Shown piece by piece: positions 16,201 through 22,146 of a DNA stretch of 64,000 nucleotides. Below the pieces are notes generated by a model. The model was not told the DNA's origin, did not search any database, and saw only the letters and a program-made list of their open reading frames with translations. The stretch covers positions 17,562 through 81,561 of the forward strand of contig JBKEET010000008.1 of NCBI GenBank assembly GCA_047777475.1, written 5' to 3'. How positions within the stretch are numbered: the stretch's first letter is position 1; each line of letters opens with the position of its first letter. The DNA is from Sutterella sp047777475. Lineage in GTDB: Bacteria; Pseudomonadota; Gammaproteobacteria; Burkholderiales; Burkholderiaceae_F. The position numbers were made by a program, and so were the translations under genes.

Positions 16201-17718
16201 TTACTTCGCAGCCTTCTCAAGGGAGAGGATGTTCTTGACGGCGATGCGGGCCGAGTTGATGGCGAACGCCGAAGCCGTGCCTTCGCCGATCCTCAGGTCG
16301 TAGCTGTCGCCGTAGACGCCGCCGGCGTCATGGCCGAGCGCATAGAGGCCCGGGATCACGTTTTCCTGCTTGTCGACGACCTGCAGGTTCTCCGTCACCT
16401 TGACGCCGTTGAGCGAGCTGAGCGTGTGGAGCTTGCCCTTCAGAATGTAGAATGGCGCCTCGGACACGGCGCGGATGTAGTACGGATCCTTGCCGAACTG
16501 CTCGTCGCGGCCTTCCTTGGCGTACTTCGTCATGTCGGCGGCGGCGCGCTTGACGTTCTCGGGATTGAGGCCGGCCTTCTTGGCGACTTCCTCGACGGTG
16601 GCGCCTTCAAAGACGTCGCCGCGCTTGATGCCGTCCTGCAGCAGCTTCGGAAGCTGCTTGGCGGCCTGGTGCCGGAGGATGAAGTTGCCGCACGGGTTGA
16701 GGTAGCCCTTCGTGCCGAGTTCCTTGACGAACGCATTGTCAAAGAGCAGGTAGACCCATTCGCCCGAGCGCAGGATGGCGTTCGAGGCCATCGGCCAGTC
16801 GAGCGTCAGCTGCTCGTTGAAGTAGCGGTTGCCGGCGCCGTCGAGATAGAGCTGGCTCTGGCGGAAGATGGCGCGCAGCTCCTTGTTCGGGCCGTTGCAG
16901 ATGGCTTCGCCCTCGAGCGGGTTGAAGGCGCCGTTGATCATCATCGGGCCCATGTTGTCGCCGACGGCGCCGGCGGACATCGCCATTTCGATGCCGTCGC
17001 CCGTGCGTCCGGGCGAGCCGGAGGGCACCAGCGCCTGGCCGGTGTACTCCTTCACCAACTTCGCGTTGTAGTTGTAGCCGCCCGTGGCGAGCAGCACGTA
17101 CTTGGCGTGCACCGTCACCTTCTCGTGCGTCTTGAGGTCTTCGGCCTCGACGCCCGCGACCCTGCCGTTCTCCATCAGGAGCTTCTTGCCCGGCGTTTCA
17201 AGCAGGAGCGTGCCGCCGTGGTCCTTGAAGGTCTTGACCATCGCGGCGGGCAGCGACCCCGCCTTCGGATAGATGTGCCAGGTCGGGTTCTTGTTGTCCG
17301 GCCAGACGGACTTCACTTCCTTCCAGTGCACGCCGTGGTCCCAGACCCACTGGATCGTCTCGGGCGACTCGTCGATGAAGCGCTTCACGAGCGGCGCGTT
17401 GATGCGCCAGTGGTGGTACTGGCCCATGCGGTTGAACTCCTCGAGCTTGGTGAGCTTGACGCCCATCTTCTTCTGCATGAAGGACTCGACGGCAAACGAG
17501 CCTTCCATGAAGTTGCCCGCGCCGCCCGCATAGGCGTTTTTCTCGAGCAGGACGGTCTTGAGGCCCCCTTCCTGGGCGCTCGCGGCGGCAACGGTGCCCG
17601 AGGCGCCGGCGCCGACGACAACGACGTCGGCGTTGAGCACGCGCTCGGCAAAAGCGGGAAAGGCCAGCATGAGCGAGAAGCTCATGACAGTGATCGTTCG
17701 CAATGCTTTCACTTTCAT
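16201..17718 (-). CDS. Secreted FAD-dependent fumarate-reductase-like oxidoreductase
   Basis: Soluble flavoprotein (505 aa) of the fumarate reductase/succinate dehydrogenase flavoprotein-like family that includes urocanate and other periplasmic reductases used in anaerobic respiration. It has a signal peptide (1-24, ending PAFAE), the FAD-binding GAGASG at 36-41, and the family C-terminal block GEGTASAFAINSARIAVKN. There is no cytochrome or FMN-binding domain, so electrons must come from a separate carrier. A minus-strand GAGGAG precedes the ATG. It is divergent from a LysR-type regulator. Sutterellaceae carry many such genes; the organic acceptor used here is unknown. Confidence 0.9.
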   Translation of the reverse strand: MKVKALRTITVMSFSLMLAFPAFAERVLNADVVVVGAGASGTVAAASAQEGGLKTVLLEKNAYAGGAGNFMEGSFAVESFMQKKMGVKLTKLEEFNRMGQYHHWRINAPLVKRFIDESPETIQWVWDHGVHWKEVKSVWPDNKNPTWHIYPKAGSLPAAMVKTFKDHGGTLLLETPGKKLLMENGRVAGVEAEDLKTHEKVTVHAKYVLLATGGYNYNAKLVKEYTGQALVPSGSPGRTGDGIEMAMSAGAVGDNMGPMMINGAFNPLEGEAICNGPNKELRAIFRQSQLYLDGAGNRYFNEQLTLDWPMASNAILRSGEWVYLLFDNAFVKELGTKGYLNPCGNFILRHQAAKQLPKLLQDGIKRGDVFEGATVEEVAKKAGLNPENVKRAAADMTKYAKEGRDEQFGKDPYYIRAVSEAPFYILKGKLHTLSSLNGVKVTENLQVVDKQENVIPGLYALGHDAGGVYGDSYDLRIGEGTASAFAINSARIAVKNILSLEKAAK

Positions 17719-17844
17719 TTTTGTCTCCTCTTCGGCGGATCGGTCGTTGAATTTTTTCCGCCGAAAATCATCATAGAAGCGTCAAAAGTTAAAATAAATA
17801 TCAACGATAGGAAGACACTATTTCAGAAAGAGAAACAATCGCCT
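17719..17844. promoter_or_regulatory. Divergent promoter region, flavoprotein / LysR regulator
   Basis: 126 bases between two divergent starts, AT-rich toward the LysR side (about 17762-17830). LysR proteins normally bind such shared regions. I see no perfect T-N11-A dyad that I would assign as the operator. Confidence 0.5.
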
Positions 17845-18834
17845 ATGAATGTGCTTAGTTCGCTTTCCGTCTTCGTGCGGGTCGCCGAGACCCGCAGCTT
17901 TTCCCGCGCCGCCGACGCGCTCGGCCTTTCTCGGCCCACAGTCACGAGGACGGTGCACGACCTTGAAAAAGAGCTCGGCGTGCGGCTCTTTTACCGGACC
18001 ACGCGCAGCGTGACGCTGACCGCCGAAGGGGTGTCGCTCCTCGAGCGGGCCAACGACCTCCTCGCGCGCGTGCAGAACATCTTCTCGGACGTGGGGGACA
18101 AAAGCGGGGCGCGGCTCACCGGCCGTATCCGCGTCGCCGCCTCCGCGATCATCGCCTGGATCTTTCTGCAGGGCGTGGTCGCGTCGTTCCTGAGGGCGCA
18201 TCCCGGCGTTTCCCTCGAGCTCGTGACGGCCGACCGCGAGGTGCGCATCCTCGAAGAAGGCATCGACCTCGCCTTCAAGGTCGGACGCAGCTGCCCCGAC
18301 ACGGTGATCGCGCGGAAAATCGGCAGCGTGCGCAACATCCTCTGCGCGGCCCCGTCCTACTTCCGCCGCCGCAGGGTGCCGCTCGAGCCCGAGGAACTCG
18401 AAAGCGAGCAGATCCTCGTGAACACCTATCTTGGGAGCCGCTTCACTTTACGAAGCCGCAGCGGCGAAAGGGCGTCCGTGGACCTGAAGGGCCGCTTCAG
18501 CAGCGGCAGCTCGGCCCTGCTCTTCAACGCCTGCCTCAACGGCATCGGCATCACCATGCTGCCCTATGAATTTGCGGAGCCTTACATCGAGCAGGGCTCG
18601 CTCCTGCGCGTGCTCCCCGACTGGGAAGCCGACGAGTTCGGCCTCTTTGCGCTGTACTCGAGCCGGCAGCTTTCCCGCGCGGCGAGGGCGTTCCTGCGGG
18701 AAGCGGAAGCCGCGCTCGAGACCGTCGGCGGGCACGTCTACGACCTAAGGGTGCGCGCCGACCCCATCCGCGCCTTTTCCCGCGGGGAGGTTCTCCGCGG
18801 CAGGGAGCCCAACGAAGGCGGGCCAAATCGATAA
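17845..18834 (+). CDS. LysR-family transcriptional regulator
   Basis: Regulator of 329 aa with the N-terminal LysR helix-turn-helix (residues 1-60: MNVLSSLSVFVRVAETRSFSRAADALGLSRPTVTRTVHDLEK, then RLFYRTTRSVTLT) and a type-2 periplasmic-binding-fold sensor domain (about 90-295). It belongs to the CrgA/DmlR-like branch. I chose ATG 17845 because it begins the family's conserved N-terminus; the frame stays open far upstream over the antisense of the flavoprotein gene, but that extension is a composition artefact. Divergent to the flavoprotein gene, it is its likely regulator, responding to the substrate. Confidence 0.93.
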   Translation: MNVLSSLSVFVRVAETRSFSRAADALGLSRPTVTRTVHDLEKELGVRLFYRTTRSVTLTAEGVSLLERANDLLARVQNIFSDVGDKSGARLTGRIRVAASAIIAWIFLQGVVASFLRAHPGVSLELVTADREVRILEEGIDLAFKVGRSCPDTVIARKIGSVRNILCAAPSYFRRRRVPLEPEELESEQILVNTYLGSRFTLRSRSGERASVDLKGRFSSGSSALLFNACLNGIGITMLPYEFAEPYIEQGSLLRVLPDWEADEFGLFALYSSRQLSRAARAFLREAEAALETVGGHVYDLRVRADPIRAFSRGEVLRGREPNEGGPNR

Positions 18835-18939
18835 AATGTGTCTGTTGGCGGCGTCCGCGCTCGAAGCGGCGCCGCTTCGACTGTATAAGTTTGCAGCCGC
18901 GGCGCGCCGCGGCTCACGGAAAGGATCGGAGAAGCCTTT

Positions 18940-19494
18940 ATGGCTGAAGAAGACGACGACGAGGTGAAGCTTCCGAAGCTCCCTCCCAACACGAAGAACT
19001 ACATGACGCCGGCGTGCTACCGCCGGCTCCTCGACGAGCGCGAGAAGCTCGTCAACGTCGAGCGCCCCGAGGTGGTCAACGTGGTCTCCTGGGCCGCGAG
19101 CAACGGCGACCGCAGCGAGAACGGCGACTATCTGTACGGCAAGAAGCGCCTGCGCGAGATCGACCGCCGCATCCGCTTCCTCAACAAGCGCATCGAGTCG
19201 GCCCAGGTGGTCGACCCGGCCAAGCACCCGGACACCGACCAGGTCTTTTTCGGCGCCACGGTGCTCTATGCCAACCAGCGCGGCGAGGAGCACAAGGTGC
19301 GCATCGTCGGCATCGACGAGGCGGACGCCGAGCACGGCGACGTGAGCTGGATTTCGCCGATCGCGCGCGTGCTCCTCAAGGCGCACGAGGGCGACGAGGT
19401 GAAGCTCCCGACGCCGGCGACGCGCACGCATCCGGCGGGCGTCGACACGCTCGAGATCCTCGAGGTCACCTACACGGACAAGCAGCCGTACTGA
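18940..19494 (+). CDS. greB: Transcription elongation factor GreB
   Basis: Transcript-cleavage factor that rescues backtracked RNA polymerase through its secondary channel. The 184-aa product has the N-terminal coiled coil with the acidic tip loop ASNGDRSENGDY (about residues 58-69), which carries the catalytic acidic residues, and the C-terminal FKBP-like domain (about 105-184). The basic arm KKRLREIDRRIRFLNKRI is GreB-like rather than GreA-like. About 20 extra acidic residues open the protein compared with E. coli GreB. Single gene with its own terminator. Confidence 0.92.
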   Translation: MAEEDDDEVKLPKLPPNTKNYMTPACYRRLLDEREKLVNVERPEVVNVVSWAASNGDRSENGDYLYGKKRLREIDRRIRFLNKRIESAQVVDPAKHPDTDQVFFGATVLYANQRGEEHKVRIVGIDEADAEHGDVSWISPIARVLLKAHEGDEVKLPTPATRTHPAGVDTLEILEVTYTDKQPY

Positions 19495-19522
19495 GCGGCG
19501 GACTCCCTTGCTTTTCCTGAGG

Positions 19523-19558
19523 GCGGTTCTCCCGGGCGGGACGACCGCCTTTTTTGCG
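19523..19558 (+). terminator. Rho-independent terminator of greB
   Basis: Stem GGGCGGT...ACCGCC with a GC-rich loop, followed by TTTTTT, 30 nt after the greB stop. Confidence 0.8.
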
Positions 19559-19731
19559 CCCAGCGGGGGCCCCGCCTGGACGGAATTCGCCGCTTCGTTG
19601 ACGCTTGTCAAGCCGGCGATTCTGAGGCTTTCGGCAGACAGCCGACGGCGAACGTCTGCCGTTCAGCGTTTTCGAACGGGATGCGATATTATTTTCAACG
19701 GCTCAGAAGTCTTTGTAATTTAATAATTTTC

Positions 19732-19760
19732 TTGAACTTTAAAAATTCGTGGAATATAGT
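19732..19760 (+). promoter_or_regulatory. Sigma-70 promoter P1 of mop1
   Basis: -35 TTGAAC at 19732-19737 and -10 TATAGT at 19755-19760 with an ideal 17-bp spacer. The -10 region and the following 20 bases (TTATCACGC.GAAGGAC) recur at the two other mop promoters. The rest of the gap from 19559 holds no gene; an older, diverged copy of the upstream element seen before mop2 and mop4 can be traced here (TTTGTAATTTAA near 19712-19723). Confidence 0.82.
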
Positions 19761-19852
19761 TCTTATCACGCCGAAGGACAAAGGAGCTGCATTAAAACCG
19801 AATGCAGGAAGGCGTCCGAGGCGTCAAGAAGCATCCAACAGGGAGAATCAGC

Positions 19853-20062
19853 ATGAAGATTTCTGCTCGCAACTGCATCGAAGGCAAGATCGTCGCCGTC
19901 AAGGAAGGCCCGATCACCACCGAAGTGACGATCGAAACGCCGGCCGGCGAGAAGATCGTGAGCTCGATCACCACCGGCTCCTCCAAGGCCCTCGGCCTCA
20001 AGGTCGGCGCCAAGGCCTATGCCGTGATCAAGGCCTCCAACGTGATGGTTGCCGTCGACTGA
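19853..20062 (+). CDS. mop: Molybdopterin-binding (Mop) protein, copy 1
   Basis: 69-aa protein consisting of a single TOBE/Mop domain (MKISARNCIEGKIVAVKEGP...), the OB-like fold that binds molybdate or molybdopterin as a multimer and serves for intracellular molybdenum storage or homeostasis. It is the most diverged of five tandem copies, with about 6-8 substitutions from the others (for example SSITTGSSKALGLKVGAK). A GGGAGAATC ribosome site precedes ATG 19853; the frame is open further upstream, but the conserved start and the shared length of all copies fix this one. It has its own promoter and terminator. Confidence 0.93.
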   Translation: MKISARNCIEGKIVAVKEGPITTEVTIETPAGEKIVSSITTGSSKALGLKVGAKAYAVIKASNVMVAVD

Positions 20063-20111
20063 CCATCGGCCGAACCGGCCGGAAGCTCCTGGCTCTTTCG
20101 ACCGGCCCCGA

Positions 20112-20150
20112 TCGCCGCCGCAGGGATGCTGTCCCGCGGCGGCTTTTCTT
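20112..20150 (+). terminator. Terminator after mop1
   Basis: Stem GCCGCCGC-A-GGGA / TCCC-GCGGCGGC (20114-20143, one bulged A) followed by TTTTCTTT. Near-identical terminators follow mop3 and mop5. Confidence 0.85.
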
Positions 20151-20358
20151 TGCCTGCGCGCTGCCCGGAAGGCGGCCTTTTTCGCCTCCTCCCAAGCGCC
20201 GCCTGCGGACGAATCGATGTTTTGTTGACGGGGATCAAATCGGCGATTTTTCGGTTTTCGTTATGTCCTCGGAAGACACCGGCTTGCGTTCAAGCTTTTC
20301 GCAGAAAAGGCGATATTCTTTTTTTGAACACCGAAGTATTTGTAATTTAAAGGATTTC
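20151..20358 (+). repeat. Duplicated upstream element of the mop2-mop3 unit (copy at about 21170-21389)
   Basis: No gene. This segment and the one before mop4 share long blocks, including ATCAAATCGG.GATTTTTCGG, TTTTCGTTATGT, GAGGACACCGGCTT-type sequence and TATTTGTAATTTAAA, showing that the whole regulatory region was duplicated together with the gene pair. Confidence 0.75.
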
Positions 20359-20387
20359 TTGAATTTTGAAAATTCGCACGATATAGT
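20359..20387 (+). promoter_or_regulatory. Sigma-70 promoter P2 of mop2-mop3
   Basis: -35 TTGAAT (20359-20364), 17-bp spacer, -10 TATAGT (20382-20387). The conserved CATCACGCTGAAGGAC follows immediately. The leader before mop2 is about 90 nt. Confidence 0.82.
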
Positions 20388-20484
20388 TCCCATCACGCTG
20401 AAGGACATCGTGGACCGCGTCGGAGCCGACTGCCGGACGATGGCCGAAGTGATTGGAACATTGAATTTTTATTGGAGAAACATC

Positions 20485-20694
20485 ATGAAGATTTCCGCTC
20501 GCAACTGCATCGAAGGCAAGGTCGTCGCCCTTAAGGAAGGCCCCGTCACGACCGAAGTGACCATCGAGACGCCGGCCGGCGAGAAGATCGTCAGCACGAT
20601 CACCACCGGCTCCGCCAAGACGCTCGGCCTCAAGGTCGGCGGCAAGGCCTACGCCGTGATCAAGGCCTCCAACGTGATGGTTGCCGTTGACTGA
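20485..20694 (+). CDS. mop: Molybdopterin-binding (Mop) protein, copy 2
   Basis: 69-aa single Mop domain, first gene of the second transcription unit. It differs from copy 3 at three residues (E10, V13, L16) and from copy 4 at two (I9, I27). TTGGAGAAACATC precedes the ATG. It is followed by a 47-nt spacer and copy 3. Likely role as for copy 1: molybdenum or pterin storage, with differently tuned expression. The near identity points to recent duplication or gene conversion. Confidence 0.93.
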   Translation: MKISARNCIEGKVVALKEGPVTTEVTIETPAGEKIVSTITTGSAKTLGLKVGGKAYAVIKASNVMVAVD

Positions 20695-20741
20695 TTGTTT
20701 AAGCGAGATAAAGATTTTTAGAAGCTTTTAGGAGAAGAACC

Positions 20742-20951
20742 ATGAAGATTTCCGCCCGCAACTGCATCGCCGGCAAGATCGTCGCCGTCAAGGAAGGTCC
20801 CGTCACGACCGAAGTGACCATCGAGACGCCGGCCGGCGAGAAGATCGTCAGCACGATCACCACCGGTTCCGCCAAGACGCTCGGCCTCAAGGTCGGCGGC
20901 AAGGCCTATGCCGTGATCAAGGCCTCCAACGTGATGGTCGCCGTCGACTGA
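20742..20951 (+). CDS. mop: Molybdopterin-binding (Mop) protein, copy 3
   Basis: 69-aa single Mop domain, second gene of the mop2-mop3 unit. It has Ala at position 10 where the other copies have Glu, the only copy with this change. The ribosome site is TAGGAGAAG. The 47-nt spacer before it is identical, by eye, to the one between copies 4 and 5. A strong terminator follows. Confidence 0.93.
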   Translation: MKISARNCIAGKIVAVKEGPVTTEVTIETPAGEKIVSTITTGSAKTLGLKVGGKAYAVIKASNVMVAVD

Positions 20952-20997
20952 CCGTTGGCCGATAAGCCGGAAGCTCCTGGCGCTTCCGGCCGGCACC

Positions 20998-21090
20998 GAG
21001 CGCCGCCGCAGGGAAGATGTCCCGCGGCGGCGTTTTTGCATCCGGGAAAAAGAATGCCTTCCGGCGCGCGCTGCGCTTCGGAAGGCATTT
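20998..21090 (+). terminator. Double terminator after mop3
   Basis: First stem GCCGCCGC-A-GGGA/TCCCGCGGCGGC followed by GTTTTTGC (about 21002-21037), then a second stem AATGCCTTCCG/CGGAAGGCATT (21053-21063 and 21079-21089) followed by TCTTT. The second is flanked by A-runs and may act in both directions. Confidence 0.8.
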
Positions 21091-21389
21091 CTTTGCGGGC
21101 AGGCCCGTCTGCTTTTGCCGTGCGGCGTCCGGCCGAACGCGTGCAAAGCGGCAAGCGAGGGAAAGGCGGCGCCGGCTTCGGCTCCGGGGAGAGGGCGCCG
21201 GGGCGGGCGGCCTTTCCCTTTGCGAAGGGCCGTTCTCGGACGAATTGATATTTTATTGACGGGAATCAAATCGGAGATTTTTCGGTTTTCGTTATGTACG
21301 CGGAGGACACCGGCTTTGGTTCAAGGTTTTCGAACAATCGGCGCTATTCTTTTTGTGAACACCGAACTATTTGTAATTTAAAGAAATTC
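21091..21389 (+). repeat. Upstream element of the mop4-mop5 unit
   Basis: No convincing gene. From about 21170 on it is the second copy of the mop2 upstream region, ending in GAACACCGAACTATTTGTAATTTAAAG just before promoter P3. Both copies carry TTTTCGTTATGT about 95-100 nt before the -35 element, a candidate regulator contact. Confidence 0.65.
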
Positions 21390-21418
21390 TTGCTTCATAA
21401 AAATTCACTTGCTATAGT
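21390..21418 (+). promoter_or_regulatory. Sigma-70 promoter P3 of mop4-mop5
   Basis: -35 TTGCTT (21390-21395), 17-bp spacer, -10 TATAGT (21413-21418), then the conserved TTATCACGCTGAAGGAC. The -35 is weaker than in P1 and P2. Confidence 0.78.
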
Positions 21419-21516
21419 TCTTATCACGCTGAAGGACAACGGACGTGCACTGAAACCGAACGCACGGTGAGGTCCGAAGCGATTGAATCATTGACTGCTT
21501 TTTCAGGAGAAACACC

Positions 21517-21726
21517 ATGAAGATTTCCGCTCGCAACTGCCTCGAAGGCAAGGTCGTCGCCCTTAAGGAAGGCCCCGTCACGACCGAAGTGACGCTCGAG
21601 ACGCCGGCCGGCGAGAAGATCGTCAGCACGATCACCACCGGCTCCGCCAAGACGCTCGGCCTCAAGGTCGGCGGCAAGGCCTACGCCGTGATCAAGGCTT
21701 CCAACGTGATGGTCGCCGTTGACTGA
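21517..21726 (+). CDS. mop: Molybdopterin-binding (Mop) protein, copy 4
   Basis: 69-aa single Mop domain, first gene of the third unit. Leu replaces Ile at positions 9 and 27 relative to copy 2; otherwise the two are identical. The ribosome site is CAGGAGAAAC. It is followed by the same 47-nt spacer as mop2-mop3 and then copy 5. Presumed molybdenum or molybdopterin binding. Confidence 0.93.
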   Translation: MKISARNCLEGKVVALKEGPVTTEVTLETPAGEKIVSTITTGSAKTLGLKVGGKAYAVIKASNVMVAVD

Positions 21727-21773
21727 TTGTTTAAGCGAGATAAAGATTTTTAGAAGCTTTTAGGAGAAGAACC

Positions 21774-21983
21774 ATGAAGATTTCCGCCCGCAACTGCATC
21801 GAAGGCAAGGTTGTCGCTCTCAAGGAAGGCCCCGTCACGACCGAAGTGACGCTCGAGACGCCGGCCGGCGAGAAGATCGTGAGCACGATCACCACCGGCT
21901 CCGCCAAGACGCTCGGCCTCAAGGTCGACGCCAAGGCCTACGCCGTGATCAAGGCCTCCAACGTGATGGTCGCCGTCGACTGA
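21774..21983 (+). CDS. mop: Molybdopterin-binding (Mop) protein, copy 5
   Basis: 69-aa single Mop domain, last of the five. It differs from copy 4 at position 9 and by Asp-Ala in place of Gly-Gly at 52-53 (LKVDAKAYAV), in the loop where copy 1 has Gly-Ala. The ribosome site is TAGGAGAAG. A terminator of the same type as after copies 1 and 3 follows. Confidence 0.93.
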   Translation: MKISARNCIEGKVVALKEGPVTTEVTLETPAGEKIVSTITTGSAKTLGLKVDAKAYAVIKASNVMVAVD

Positions 21984-22030
21984 CCGCCGGAAAGGCCGGC
22001 GGGAGCGCCCGGCGCTTCCGCCCGAACCGA

Positions 22031-22070
22031 CCGCCGCCGCAGGGGAAAGGTCCCGCGGCGGCTTTTTTGC
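22031..22070 (+). terminator. Terminator after mop5
   Basis: CCGCCGC...GCGGCGG stem with a GGGAAAGGTCCC-type apical part, followed by TTTTTT on the plus strand. Confidence 0.85.
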
Positions 22071-22076
22071 ATCCGG

Positions 22077-22122
22077 GGAAAAAGAATGCCTTCCGGCGCC
22101 GGCGGCGCAGCGGAAGGCATGG
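22077..22122 (-). terminator. Terminator of spoT (minus strand)
   Basis: Stem ATGCCTTCCG/CGGAAGGCAT (22086-22095 and 22111-22120); read on the minus strand it is followed by TCTTTTTCC. It lies just past the spoT stop, between convergent mop5 and spoT. Confidence 0.78.
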
Positions 22123-22146
22123 CTTTTTCGGGGAGAGTGCGGACGG

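Noticed and set aside
16330..17844. Long plus-strand extension of the LysR frame over the flavoprotein gene
   Set aside because: The LysR family begins at ATG 17845; the upstream 505 codons are antisense to the secreted flavoprotein.
20250..20275. ModE box at TTTTCGTTATGT upstream of mop2 (and before mop4)
   Set aside because: Only a left half resembles the ModE consensus; the inverted right half is missing.
19560..21500. CRISPR-like array suggested by regular repeats in this region
   Set aside because: The repeats are whole mop genes, spacers, promoters and terminators, not short repeats with unique spacers.
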